From Plasmodiophora brassicae (lineage: Eukaryota; Endomyxa: Phytomyxea; Phytomyxea; Plasmodiophorida), in assembly GCA_036867785.1 (NCBI GenBank), contig CP145421.1, positions 806,001 through 870,000 on the forward strand: a stretch of 64,000 nucleotides of DNA, read 5' to 3'. The translations under genes were made by a program, and so were the position numbers. Under the pieces are notes generated by a model. The model had not been told where the DNA came from and did not search any database. It saw only the letters and a program-made list of their open reading frames with translations. Of the stretch, positions 1-11,894 are shown piece after piece. The number at the start of each line of letters is the position of its first letter. Positions within the stretch are counted from its first letter, which is position 1.

Positions 1-1
1 C

Positions 2-133
2 GCCAAGAACGGGCCGGAAACGCCGGCCGTGCCGCCGTTGCTGCCCATGTGGAGATCGGCGTTCGACGCCGACGGCAAGCAATACTATTTCCATATCGAG
101 ACCAGGGAAACCACCTGGACGCGACCGTGCTGA
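2..133 (+). CDS. 3' end of a WW-domain protein (partial)
   Basis: The first 43 codons of the window read open to a TGA at 131-133 and form a terminal exon or the end of a longer one. Residues 16-42 look like a WW domain: the first Trp in MWRSAF, the aromatic triplet in KQYYFH, then ETTW and a final Pro. WW domains bind proline-rich or phosphoserine/threonine-proline peptides. A Pro-rich linker (PAVPPLLP) precedes the domain, so it sits at the extreme C-terminus. The rest of the protein lies upstream of the window, so the family cannot be named. Confidence 0.6.
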   Translation, partial: AKNGPETPAVPPLLPMWRSAFDADGKQYYFHIETRETTWTRPC

Positions 134-296
134 AATACATCAACACGACCCGCGGTGCGACAATGTAGCTTCGGAGTTCTGTCTCCACTGCCTCTGCTGT
201 ACCTACAGTAGTATTGCATATTCTGCATCCCCACCTGCTTGCGCAATACGTGTCGTGCTTCGCTATTCTGGGCGCGGCGCGTGTGAGACCAGTCGG

Positions 297-1418
297 ATGT
301 CGGATGTGGATGACGGCAACGGGCGGAAGCGGTGTCGCGGCGCGGCGGCGTCCTCGTTGGCCAAGCGACGATCGCTGCTGCGGATCAGCGTGCCGTCGTT
401 CAGTGCCGTAGACAACGACGATGGGGACGGGACGGGCGCTGCTGCCGTCAGCGCGGTGCACCCGACTGCGCTGTACGACATTGTTAGGGAGCTCTGCAAC
501 ACAGAGCAAGGCAAGATCCTGTTGGCGAAACGGCGCTCGCTTGGGGACTTGCTCGTGCTCAAAGTTGTAAAATCGCATTTAGGTAGCGGCATCATGGCGG
601 CACAACGGATTCTATCTGATCTTGTTGATGTAGCACGGAAACGACGATCGATTGCGGGGGATGAGCTTCCCGATGACGTTCTGAGTGAGATCGAGGTGAT
701 GCAGATGTTGCATCCGCCGGGCCATGAATCTGTGATCAAGTTCGTCGAGGTCCTGCATTCGGCGAATCACATTTGGATCGTGATGGAGTATGCACCTGGT
801 GGCGATCTCGTCGGTCTCATGGGTGCCCCGCTGTGCCGACAGCGTTTGAGACGGTACGCCCGACAATTGCTCGACGCCGTTATGTTCGTCCATTCGCGAG
901 GGGTCGCGCATTTAGACATCAGCCTCGAGAATGTCTTCATCGGTGCGGACGACGTGATCAAACTGGGTGACTTCGGGGTGGCGCGACGAGTGCGTCAGCA
1001 TTGTGGACGCGTGGGGAAACTGGCGACGATGGCGCCGGAAGCGTTTGCGGGTGACGAGACGTTCGACACTTTCCAGGCCGATATGTGGTCCGTTGGCGTC
1101 CTGCTATTTTCTTTGGCCTTCGGCAGACCTCCGTTCTCCGAACCAAGCCAGGCGGATCGTGGATTTGCAGACGTTATTGAGAACGGATTCGAGGGCATCG
1201 CGCGGGTCGCTGGTGTCGAGTTGGACCAGGACAGGCCGCTACTCGAGTTTCTTGGCTCGCTGTTGACAAACGCCGGGTCGAGATTATCAGCTCAGTCTGC
1301 AAGGTCTCATTCCTGGTTCACTGTGCAAGATGGTGACGACAAGAAGGATGCTGATGACAGTATAGTTGGCAGCGACTCTCCCAATGGTGACGGTGGCGTC
1401 GAGCGAACCTCAGACTGA
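297..1418 (+). CDS. Divergent Ser/Thr protein kinase
   Basis: Single open frame from ATG 297, about 373 residues. A kinase fold is clear: the VLKVVK lysine of the N-lobe, hinge VMEYAPGGDLVGL, catalytic loop HLDISLENV, DFG in GDFGVA, APE in MAPEAFAG, then DMWSVGVLLFSLAFG. The glycine loop is poorly preserved and the HRD arginine is Leu, so it is a non-RD kinase, although catalytic Asp, Asn and DFG Asp are all present. About 80 polar, Arg-rich residues precede the domain and an acidic tail follows. The R/L-DISLEN catalytic loop resembles large expanded kinase families of some protists. Group and substrate are not recognisable. It converges with the next gene, with only 19 nt between the stops. 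An upstream in-frame GTG is not needed. Confidence 0.85.
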   Translation: MSDVDDGNGRKRCRGAAASSLAKRRSLLRISVPSFSAVDNDDGDGTGAAAVSAVHPTALYDIVRELCNTEQGKILLAKRRSLGDLLVLKVVKSHLGSGIMAAQRILSDLVDVARKRRSIAGDELPDDVLSEIEVMQMLHPPGHESVIKFVEVLHSANHIWIVMEYAPGGDLVGLMGAPLCRQRLRRYARQLLDAVMFVHSRGVAHLDISLENVFIGADDVIKLGDFGVARRVRQHCGRVGKLATMAPEAFAGDETFDTFQADMWSVGVLLFSLAFGRPPFSEPSQADRGFADVIENGFEGIARVAGVELDQDRPLLEFLGSLLTNAGSRLSAQSARSHSWFTVQDGDDKKDADDSIVGSDSPNGDGGVERTSD

Positions 1419-1437
1419 CAGGAGTTTGCGAAGGATA

Positions 1438-3096
1438 CTATCTGTGTATGGAGCTAGGCGCTATGGACGACGGCGAATCAACTAGCTTGTGCTGCGACCG
1501 CAAGACAAACGCATGCGACAAAACGGCCGTCAGGTCTGCCTCCGTCCACGACGATGTCGGATCGTTCTGAAGCGTCGACAAGATATGCTCCATATCCATG
1601 TTCTGTTGGGATAGCAACAGTCAAACATTGCAAGGAATGTACACAACCTGGGACGCAAACAGGCCTTCAGATTTGGTGCGAACGTCAGCAGGAACGCAGC
1701 GCAGACGAAGACATGGAAGCCGGCAAACCCTTTCTCCTCAGAGAAGTACGTGTCCCACAAGCGCACGATCAGCGGCAGCGACAGTTCCCGCATGAGGAAC
1801 TGTAGGAACAGTTAGCCGTCGAGCAATAGTCAGCGTTTGAGGCAATCGTACGCAATTCATCCAGCGGTATGCAAAGAAACTGTACTGGACTTCTTGCGAT
1901 GCCAGGTGCTCATTAAGGCGCGCTGTGAAACCAGCTCGCTCAGCAGGTGAATATCGCCGTCCGAAGGTACGCATGCTTACGGTCGATGATACCCATGAGG
2001 TGCTCCAGTGACACTAACTTCCACTGGATCCCCGGCTGGTCTCTAGTATAATGGTCCTGGATGCCCTCCATGAGGCGGCTCAGGCACCAGAAGCTGTACG
2101 ATTCGACGCGCATCCATTGGGATTCGTCTAAATCCTCTGGCGCAATTAACAGGGGGTCCTATAGGTCATGATGAGTTTGTAGCTGTGACAGTTTACCAAT
2201 CGAAAACCCCATTACCTTGTCCGGACCGATTATGTCTGATATAAACACGTAAAAGAATGGCGTGACCAGATCGTTCATGCCTTGTACGTATCCGGTTGCA
2301 GGATGACGGATAGAATACACGCAGAGCACGTTCCTCAGCGACTAGCGGCAGTGACGTTATACGACGAGGCAGCGACCGAATGGCATGCTTACTTGCTGAA
2401 CAATAGGAAGGTGGAACAATTGGAGGCCTGGCGACGTACGAGGCAGATCCAAATCAATCTGAACCAACGATTTCGTTTGTTCGCCGGTGAACAAGTTTTC
2501 CCGAAACGCCTGGTTGAGGAAATCCCGATATTCCTCGATGCGTTTCCTCATCTGCTGCTCTCGTCTGGAGCGATTCGTTGGAATGATTCCCTAGCGGCCA
2601 CAGTCAGCGGCGTTTCTGGGATAGGGCCGGCTCTCGACGCAGGACAAACCATCAGCATTAACCATAAGGTGGCGCGGAACTTCTGCGGAATGCCTGTCCA
2701 GCACAACTCGCGCGCCAGGGCGATATTCGCGTCGTCATCGTCGAGCAGTTTCCGTAATCGTAACGATTTGCGGTCTTCCGGCGTGCTGTCAGGCACGACG
2801 GCCTCAGTCAGGTCAGCAGTTACCACGGCAACCGTCGTGTCGTCGTCATCCCGCCATCCATTATGGTCAGGTTTGTCTGTCGGCGTCGGCACCCGGACTG
2901 GTGATTTAGTTCGCCGCGCCTGCGCTGGTGCAGGCGCCGCGTCGGACGACGACTGCACTGTACGTGTCACCCCTCGCCCGTACGCAACCGACCACACCCG
3001 CTCCCCGACCTTCATCGACGTTGTACGAGGCCTGCGCTCAGTGGCGCGAATTGTCCCAGGCCTGAGGCGCCGCGAGCCACCTCGACTAGGCAGCAT
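1438..3096 (-). CDS. TBC1D22: TBC1D22-type Rab GTPase-activating protein
   Basis: A RabGAP of the TBC1D22/Gyp1 kind, which speeds GTP hydrolysis by Rab proteins at the Golgi and endosomes. Exon 1 starts at ATG 3096 with about 110 polar residues, then the TBC domain opens with ELCWTGIPQKFRATLW. The arginine finger lies in QIDLDLPRT (IxxDxxR) and the glutamine finger in GYVQGMNDL; both catalytic residues are intact. Later exons give FAYRWMN, LPLIVRLWDTYFSE, FHVFVCAAFLL and a C-terminal helix ending DLTAVLSHAF before the stop at 1438. The order and spacing match TBC1D22A/B. At least four introns are needed. The N-terminal linker is diverged, as usual for this family. Confidence 0.92.
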
Positions 3097-3387
3097 CTTC
3101 CCGAACGCTCTGCTCTACCCCAGTCGTGCACGGTTCACCACGTTCAAAACATCGGCAGGAACTTTCGCTCACTTTTTTGGACAGCGAAACGCATGACGCT
3201 AATACCGAATACGGTTTTGACTTTTGAGTCGAACGTTTGGGCGGTCCGGTCTATACCTAGTCGTGTATTCACAGTCGGCTCACTATGCAGACGCCTTGTA
3301 CAAGGAGTCTCCAAACATACGACTTCCTCTGGTTCTTACGGCGGATGCCTACCTATATATCGCACCGGACATCCTGGCTCTACATTG

Positions 3388-4194
3388 TCATTTGCGTTTC
3401 AATGTATTACGCTGGACAGATTCGCCAGCAGGGCGTTCCTGGGATTCGAGCGCGATAATTGCGTTCCAGTGATCCTGAACGACAGGCTGGACGGAGAGAC
3501 GACCCTTCTGAAGCAAGGCCATACCCTGCAGGTCCCCGTTTGCGTGCGTGTGGAGCTCACGCAGGCTGATGAACCGGGATAGGCGCCGGACGGCTTTGAC
3601 GTCGACCATGAACCAGCGGGGCGCGTCGGGCGTCGATTTCGGGTCGAAATGGCCACTTGCTCGATCCCAAGATGTGTGGTCGGGATACGACTCTCGTACA
3701 ACCTGCATACCCCCCGTATTCAGGCGTTATTATACGGCACCCGCAACGCGATCAACAGTCCACCTCGACGATGCCCACGATTCCCGGATCCGGACAGGAG
3801 CTGTGGTAGAAGAAGCCCAGATCGCCAACCCGCATCTGATCCCGCATGAGGTTCCTCGCCTATTCGGGTCGCACTTTCAGCACCCATAATCGCCGCGCCG
3901 ACACCGACGACGCCCGCAACCTGATAGTTTCGGACGCCGTCCCACGACGTCGTCTGGTCGGGCAGCTCCTCCAGGTCGCTGAACGAAAACTTCATGTCCT
4001 GCGAGGAGACGCACCGTTTCATTTCAGCCCAAGTCCAGGCCGAATACCGCCCCGTCACCGACGATCCCATGCTCGACGCGCGAGTTCGGTTCGGACTTGA
4101 ACAGCCAGTAGCTTCGGACTCGCGCCGTCCCCGCCGTCGCCATCACGGGACAGACCGCCGACCGGGCGCGCTTCACGCCGCGACCTGCGGCCAT
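3388..4194 (-). CDS. THYN1: THYN1-like EVE-domain protein
   Basis: EVE (PUA-like) domain protein, thought to bind modified bases in DNA or RNA. Exon 1 carries the family signature RSYWLFKSEPNSRVEHG. An intron ends at a CAG near 4000 and exon 2 reads DMKFSFSDLEELPDQTT, then SWDGVRNYQ. Further exons give ARNLMRDQMRVGDLGFFYHS, DPGIVGIVEV, then VRESYPDHTSW, PRWFMVDVKAVRR and GRLSVQPV. All invariant parts of human THYN1 are present in order, so the gene looks intact. Two ATGs are possible: 4194 (used here, a basic N-terminus that could be a nuclear signal) or 4143. Three short introns. Confidence 0.95.
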
Positions 4195-4253
4195 GGCGCG
4201 CACCACTGGACGACGCACAACAATGGCGCGCAGCAGCGGCAGCAGGGCCACTT

Positions 4254-7200
4254 TTATTCGTGACGCGGCGGGTCGCAGAGCGCGCTGACGTGTTCGGCGA
4301 CGGTGCCGACGATATCGCCGACGGGGGCGTCTGACGGGATGGGCGTCCAGGGGGCGCCCAGGGCGATCGACGTGCGCCGCAGCAGCATGGAGAACGCTTC
4401 GCGAATCTGCGTCTGCCTGTGGAGCAGGAGGGCTTGTTCGCGGGCGACGCTCTCCAGCTGGGCGCTTGCGACGCGCCGTCGCTCCTGTAACTCCTCGATC
4501 GACGCCCATTTGAACGGGGCGTGCTGCTCCCGCGCCTGAACGAACGCCGCTTCTGCATGGGCCTGCCCGCGCGCTCGTTACTCGTCGGCAACGTCTGTGT
4601 ACGACGACTTCGTTACCTTTCGCTCCTGCAGCTGCTCGATCCTCGTTTGGCAGGCGCTGCCCTGCGCGATCAGGTCGTTCTCTACGTCGACCCGCATGAG
4701 GAACTTGTCGATGATGGCCTGCGCGTCGTCGACCCCGGCCGCTTCCGCGATCCTGTTGTACTCGGCCTGAAGCCTGGCCCGCTTCTCCGTTAGCAGGGTC
4801 GCGTCACGCCTCAGCGCGTCCAGCTCTGCACCGACATCATCAGCCACCACCGCCGCGCGTGACATCACCACCAGGACGCCGTACTCGTCTGCTTGCTCTT
4901 CTCGCTGACCCGTAGCTTGGACAGGAGGACCGACTGCGACCTCTGGGCGACGACCCGTTTCTCGCGCCGAGCCGACAGGCGCCTCTTGCGCTCCTCGTTG
5001 AGTTCGTCGCAGATCGACGAGAACATGCGCAGGTGGTTGTGGAAGAACCCGCGAAGGTCGGCCGTCTCCGCTGCGAACGTCCTCATGTCCCGCTGGGTCG
5101 GCCACGCCGGTGAGCGCGTCGTTCGTGTTGCTGCCCGCGTTGCTCTGTACGTACCAGGGCGCTGTCCGACGATGCCAGGTCGAGGTTGCGCTGGAATCGT
5201 CGGGCGCAGACGTCGTTGAGCGCCTGCAGGCGCCGCAAGTTGTACAGGCGTCGCTGAAGGTCGACCTTCTCCTCTCGCAGCTGCGCGATGCTGGCCCTGT
5301 ACCGCTTGCGACCCTCGATCGCCTCGGACGTCTTGATGACGACCGTGTCCAGCTGCATCCGCGTCTGATCCAGCCGCCTCTGCAGCGACCCGACTGCGCC
5401 AGGATCCCATTCAGCAACGTCACTGTGATTGCTCGCGATCGACACGCCACCGTCGTCGTGGTTGTCGTTCAGCAGCGTCTTCGTCAGGCGCCTCTCCTTC
5501 TTCAGCTGAGTGTACGTCCGCGTCAGGTCGCGTCGCGTGTTGACGGCCAGGTCGTAATCGCGGCGAAGGTCGAAGAACGCGGTCGACAGGCGGCCGTACT
5601 CGGCGGTGACCTCGCCCGTGCCCTGCCCGGACGCCTTGAACCCGTCGAGGAGCTGGCGCAGCGGCCCGCCTGCCTCCTACCGAGCCGCTCAGGGGGCGCT
5701 CATCTCGCTCTGCGATGTTGACAGACGGACGTACCCGATGGAACGCCATCCTGGCGGACGCGCCCTCGACCACCGTCGTCGTGGACGGCACCACCGCCAC
5801 CTGCATGTTCGCATGGCGACCGCTGAACTCCATCACGTCGCCGTCGTGGCCAACGTCGGTGCCGCCGCCCTTCCTCGCAGCGACCGAGCCCGATCGCCAC
5901 GCGCCCGCGTCTCTCAGCAGCGTCTGCAACAATGCGCTCGGCTCGCGTGCACTCTGCGGTCGATCGGGGGCCTGCGGCCGCTGACCAGGGACGGTGCTCA
6001 GGCGGGCGACGCTGAAACGCGGGCGCGCCCAGCACGTACGACGGGCGAACGGGACGGCCGGGCCGTTGCCGACCCGACGGCGGGCGGCGACACGATACGG
6101 CTGATGGCCTGCCATTTGGCGTGAAGGTCGCCGGGCGCGGCCGGCTGCCGCAGGAGTTTCTGGATCCTGGCGCGATCCAGCGAGGGCAGCGCGCCTGCCG
6201 GTCGGCGTTTGAGGATCGCCACGTCGAACGCGACGCTCGTGGCCTACCGGTTCGCAGGGCGCGTAACGTCTTCATCTTCAGGCGGCGCTCGTCGTTGTCG
6301 ACGCGCAGGAACTCGGCGACGTCGTCGGCCACCTTCTCGTACGCGATCGCTAATCGCTGTCGTGGGCCACATTGCTCGACGGGGGGAGGGAGGGCCTACC
6401 TGTAATGGCGGCCATGTGTCGGTCGCCACACGACACCTGCCCGACGACGCTGCCGAGGATCGCTTCCACGATCTTCGGCATGCCGACGTTCGCCTGCGCG
6501 TTGTGCCCCAGCAGGCCGTTCTCGCCGCATCCCCACGTCCACAGGATGCCCGACTCTGTGGGTTCGTGTCAGTGGGGCGGCGGCGCCGATCCAGCTGCGC
6601 CAGCGCCTACTGGACAGCGCCGCCGAGTGATCGCGACCGGCGGCCACGACGGCAATGTCCTTGCCTTCCATGATGACCTGCGGCACCAGCTTGGTCCTGC
6701 ACCGGCCAGGGTCAGCAGCGGCCGGGGAGGGCGTTTCAAGTGGACAGGCGGGTGCCTCACCCGGACTCGCCGTTGCCGATCTGGTCGAACGTCGCCGAGC
6801 CCCAGGACCAGACGTTGCCGGATGCTCCAGGGTCGTGTCACAGGCGGGGGGCGGCGCGCGTCGCGACCGGGACGTACCTGATAGGACGACGACGTGGCTG
6901 TGGCCGCAGGCGACGTCGACGAGGCATTCCTTGACAGGGACGTGCACGGGTTTGAACACGAAGTTCTGGCCGCGGCCCAGCAGCGATTCGGTGAACCCCC
7001 AGACGTGCAGGCGCCCCGCCCCTGCCGTCATCGTCGTCGTCAGCGACCCCATGGGGCATCCCGTGTCACTCCAGCACACCATCGATGCACGCCGTATGGA
7101 GCGATCCGCATTGCACCTTGCTGATCGCCTGCGTCGCCAGGCTGCCGACCACGACCGGGCGCAGCTCGTCGTTCGACGTCCCATGGCCTTCGATCGGACG

Positions 7201-8109
7201 CGCGTCAGGACGCGATACGCGGACGCAGGCAGGACCGCCCTGTACCGAGCTGGCCGTGTTCGCCCGACCCGAACGTGTAGACCCGACCCTTGCTGCTCAG
7301 CGCCGCCGTGTGCCGGTGCCCGCACGACACGCTGACGAAGGTCGCGTCGCACTCCACCAGCTTGGGCGTGCGAACCGCCCCACGGTCGCCTGCACACATT
7401 GTTATAAGCAACGCAGCGCTTCCACCAGCGTCGTCGTGCCTTGTCCGGTCTGGCCGTTCTTCGAGAGGCCCCATGCGTACAGCCGCCCTGTATCGGTGAC
7501 ACAAACCGTGTGGGCGTTTCCGCAAGCGACCTGTCGCCGTGGATAAGGCGGGGGTACGCGTGCGCCAAGAGCCGTACCCGACCTGGACAATGAAGACTTT
7601 CAGGTCGGCGAGCGTGGCGACGAGGCCCGGGACAGGTTGCATGTTGTGGCCCTCCTTCAGGAAGCCCAGCTGGCCGCACCGGCCGTCGCCCCAGGCGAAC
7701 ACGTGGCCGTTGTCGGTGCAGCAGGCCGTATGGGCGCCGCCGCAGGCCACCTGGCGGACCGGCGCCCCGATGTCCACCAGCTGGGGCACCAGCGCGTTCT
7801 TGGGCGCCCCGCGCTCCGTCTTCCTGCCCAGTTGCCCGTGCGACCCGGCGCCCCACACGTAGACGAACGTGCCGCGGCCGTCGTGAGAGTCGGACTCGCT
7901 GTTGCTAGGGCTGTTGTCGGCGGGGACGATCGTCAGGCACGAATGCGAGCGTAGAGGGCGACAGGGCGCAGGACGAACCCGGGGCGGAACTGGCGTCCGT
8001 CGACGATGGTGGCCAGGCTGTCGAAGATGTGCTCCCGATGGTGGATGCTGGGCGGAGGTGCCGCCAGGCCACGGGCGGCGGCCATCGCCATCTCGCCGGG
8101 CGCCTCCAT
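4254..8109 (-). CDS. RCC1 beta-propeller fused to a long coiled coil (ODA-docking-like)
   Basis: One multi-exon gene joins two modules. The N-terminal half has about seven RCC1 repeats, for example FVYVWGAGSHGQLGRKT, HVFAWGDGRCGQLGF, VYTFGSGEHGQLGTG and ILWTWGCGENGLLGHN. After SCGDRHMAAIT a 57-60 nt intron leads in phase into AIAYEKVADDVAEFLRVDND, then a Pro/Ser-rich linker, then about 400 residues of coiled coil (DLRRDYDLAVNTRRDLTRTY, AELNEERKRRLSARRE-like helices). AEYNRIAEAAGVDDAQAIID resembles the ATGV-x-D-x-EII motif of outer-dynein-arm docking proteins (CCDC63/114/151). The stop overlaps an AATAAA signal on the minus strand (4253-4258). ATG 8109 is likely; the first intron is not resolved. 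The function is probably flagellar, by inference. Confidence 0.78.
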
Positions 8110-8243
8110 AGTGTGTGTGTCGCCCCCAGGGGTACCGCCCACCCGATCCACCCATGGACACCAGTACACTTGCCCGGTTGTGGTCACTGTGTATTATATA
8201 GTATGCCTGTTTAGATGGGGATGCCGGCGGGCGTGGGCCGGCC

Positions 8244-11200
8244 TCACTTGCTGTCTAGGGCGCGATACCCTGCCCATCCTTGCGGCGCCGTGTAACTATG
8301 CGACTCCATGAAGTGGCGCAGCGCCAGGCTGGGGCCATCGCCCGGTAGCAGCTTCAGGCAGGCGTCGATCTCGTCGCGGCACGCCGCCCAGTCTGCACGC
8401 GAGATCAGACCCCCGGCAGGCGGGCAGCAACCGGGTACCTACCCCCGGATTCGTACAGGGCGAACGCCTTCCGCCACGACGGGATCAACAGCTTGGGCAG
8501 GCCCCGCTGCAGGCCGGACACGTCCGAATCGGACCGGAACACGACGGACACGGCCGCCTCGGTCGTCGGCCGATGCGCCTGCGTCGGCGGCCGCGGCAAC
8601 GGCGAATGGTCCGTGATGTCGAACGTGTGCAGGCCGACCGGCTCCGACGCACCTGTCACCGACGTGGCGCACACGGTGAGCGCGGGGTGTGCAGACAACC
8701 CCGGACTGCGCGACAGGGGACCTTTGACGACGACGTTGTCGATCTTGCGGATCTTGAACTGCGCCGCCGTCGACAGCAGCTGGACGAACTGCTCGGACAG
8801 GAGGATCTGGACGCCGAACTGCTTCGTGGCGCTCTCCAGGCGCGCCGTCAGGTTGACGTTCGGCGACAGGTACGACGCGTCGATCTTGAACCGGCTGCCG
8901 ATGGCGCCCTCGATCGCCCAGCCGACGTGCAGGCCGAACCCCATCCGGATGCGGAAGCCGTCGCCGAACCGCGCCCGGATCGCCGGGTTGTCGCGGTACG
9001 CGGCCAGCTCGGCGCTCCTGCGGCGCCCCCGTCAGACGCGGGCAACGCGAGCAGGGACGCGCCGCCGACGACGGGCACGCACCTGTTGATGTCGGCCGTG
9101 ATCTTCAGGAACGCCATGAGCGCGTTGTCGGCCAGCTGCTCCCAGCCGAGCATGTTCAACGACTTCAGGTTGAACTCCAGGTGTTTCTGGGGCGGACGAC
9201 GTCAGATCGATGGGTAGGCCGGCCGCAGAGCGCGACGTACGTCCTCGCGGCTGCCGAGGTCGGGCAGCTTCCAGACGAGCAGGAACGCGTCGCCGATGCT
9301 AGCAAGGTGGGCGGGCGCGGGGTCAGTGCCACGAGGGTTCGCAACCCGCTGCACGACCCGTTACTTCTTGTTGCAATGCCCGCCGTAGAACTGGACGTGC
9401 TCGTGGACGATCTTGGCGATGTGGTTCGTGAACCGCATGACGTCCTGCTGCAGGCACTCGCAGATGTCCTAGGGCGCCAGGCGCATCAGGCCACGCGGGC
9501 ACACGACGACGACGCAGGCGCGCCGACCGTGAAGTTGCGAATGTCGCAGAAGCCGAAGATGGCGTGCACCTTCTGCCCGGGCATGACGGCGTCCAGCGCC
9601 GCCGTCGTCTTCAGGTTCTTCCGGATGACCTCGCGGCCGGCCTCGCCGAACCCCAGCGCCAGCAACTGGACGATCTTCGAGATCGACTGATCCAGTGCCC
9701 TGTGCTCCGGGTCGGCGTCATCGTCGCCGGTGGCGCTGGACGCGAACGTACCTGATCTCAATCTGCGATTTGGACTTGCCGTCGGCAGGGTTCGCTGCTG
9801 CTGCTGCTGCTGCGTCTGGAGGTGGGTGCTGCTCAGACGCCGACCTGGGCGCCGACGTTTCCGTTTGCGTCGACGACGTGGATGCCGTCGTGGCCGCCGC
9901 TCCGGCCGGCGACGGCGGCGGCGACGACGGTTTCATCAGAGACGTCTGGCGCCCCAGGCGCGTGCGTTGTTTCGACGGCGCCGCCTTCTGCTCCTCGACG
10001 GTGAACAGGGCCGGGTTCAGCGGGTCCTCGGCGATCTTCTTCACCCGGTTCACGAGGTGGTCGATCGGTTCGACGACCATCTGCGTGATGTCGCTCGTGA
10101 AGCTCGTCGACACCAGCGCCAGCGTGCAGATCACGAACAAGGTCTCGATCAGCGACGCCCGGTATTGCGTCTGCGACACACGACGGGGACGATCACGACT
10201 GGGCGGGGGCCGACCGAGTCCCGGGCGCCCGACCGAACCTGTTCCGACGACGTGATGTTGAACATGGCAACGGATCGCCCCGACGACGACGTGTGCATTT
10301 CGATCTCTGTGGATCGTAGCGTGGACGGGTCGACGTCTGTCGTTCAGGGTCAGCGGAACGCCGACCAAGCGGACGGGGGCGTCGCGTTGTGTGCCCTACA
10401 GAGCGACGGCGGCGTGAAGTCGATGCCGTTGACGCGGATGTAGATCAACGGGGCGTTGACCTTGGACGACGTCACGAAGCGGTCCGCAATGGCCTCGGTG
10501 ACGACGGCGCTGCTATTCGTCGAGCGGTACATCATCTCGAGCAGGTTCAGCTGCCCGTCGTTGTCGAACGTCGACACGGACGTCGTCCCGAACATGTAGA
10601 CGAACGGCAGGACGATGACCATGGACAGGACGACCACGATCGTCTTCTTGCTGATCATGGCGCTCAGGTCCAGCCCTAGTTGGGATTGCTGGAGGGAGGC
10701 GGGAGGCACACACGGTCAGCGACCCCGACGATAACGGCCCGTTTCGTTGCCGGGTGACCTGTGTGTCTTCGGCTGGTGTCGTCATGACCGTGGTGTTCTT
10801 TGACGTTACTGCTCATGGTCGTCAGTCAATGGGAGCAGACGGGAGACGCCCGTCTGACATACGCCGTTCGAAATGCGAGCGGAGGGTCATCAACGCGGTC
10901 CTGCTGCCTAGCCGTGCCGCCCGGGACGCTCGTATGGCGGACGAGATCTGGTACTGGTCCAACGTCGGAATCCAGATGAACGACACGGTGGCCGTCGATA
11001 TCAGGTCGACGAAGAACAGGAACGAGAACAGGAACTTGGGGTCGGCGCCGACCTGTAGGGCAATGTCCAGGAGGGCGAAGAACAGGACGACGCAGGTCAG
11101 GATCGTGAACCCGGTGTCGATCGTCCTGCAACGGTCGTGCGTCAGCGCGGATGGGGACGGAGACGGTGGTGGTGGTGGTGGTGGTGGTTGCGATGAAACG

Positions 11201-11657
11201 TACTTGGGGAAGAAGCTCAACCGGATGTCGTCGCCGAACAGGAGGAACACGTTGACGACCGTGTTGACCAGCTGCATGGCAATGGAATCGAGCACCTGCT
11301 TGTAGACGTTCTTCCGTTTGTGCGGCGACTCCTCGTCGAACTCGATCGGCGATTGCAGGACGGTGATGCCATCCTGTGGGACGCGTCAGCTGCGGTGGCG
11401 TTGCTCTCTCTCTCTCGCGCGCGCGCTGCACTGACCAGTTTCGTCTTGGGCCTGTCCTGGAACATGGTGGAGATACGACGCAGGAGATGCGCCTGGTTGG
11501 TACCGCTGCCAGCGCCGCTGGGCATCATTCCCCCGAACGACAGGCTGTTCTTCGAATGGTGCGACGACGGGGCGGGCGACGACGTCCCCGATGGCAACAC
11601 GCCCACCGGCGGCGCTGACGTCGGCATATCGGCGCCGTCCGTTGCCTTCGATGTCAT
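8244..11657 (-). CDS. Class III adenylyl/guanylyl cyclase with voltage-sensor-like membrane region
   Basis: Makes cAMP (or cGMP) from ATP/GTP. From ATG 11657: a Ser/Pro-rich cytoplasmic N-terminus, then four predicted membrane helices. The third has FFVDLISTA and the fourth RASRAARLGSR, with an Arg every three to four residues, as in the S3-S4 of voltage sensors. No pore motif follows. Next come a TM (SKKTIVVVLSMVIVLPFVYM), an extracytoplasmic stretch, a second TM and a HAMP-like segment (VVEPIDHLVNRVKKI), then the catalytic domain: FGFCDIRNFT and IGDAFLLVWK supply both metal Asp residues and NLTARLES the Asn/Arg pair. The C-terminus CLKLLPGDGPS...GWAGYRAL is typical of protist cyclases. The purine-selecting residues cannot be assigned by eye. 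A CCA repeat near 11180 lies in an intron. Confidence 0.88.
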
Positions 11658-11894
11658 ACACTGTCTGGGGCCGTCGAAGGCGACACGACCGCCAAGGCCC
11701 TTCTTGGTCCAATGTCGATTAAGCGCTGCTATGCTGGTGCAGCGGGGGTACGCCCCCCGATCGATTGCACCGCATACACGCGACAAACTATCTCGGGTCG
11801 TACGCCAGGCGAAACCGCTCGCGACGACCGGGTGGCGCGCCAACGCGCGCCGGTGACGATGCCTCGAACATAGATACTTTAATACAGTCGATGG

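Noticed and set aside
2282-3196. 304-codon plus frame
   Set aside because: Antisense of TBC1D22, whose catalytic motifs are clear.
11160-11190. Poly-Pro segment inside the cyclase membrane region
   Set aside because: The CCA repeat lies in an intron (GTACGT...GTTGCAG); splicing joins FFPK to TIDTGF.
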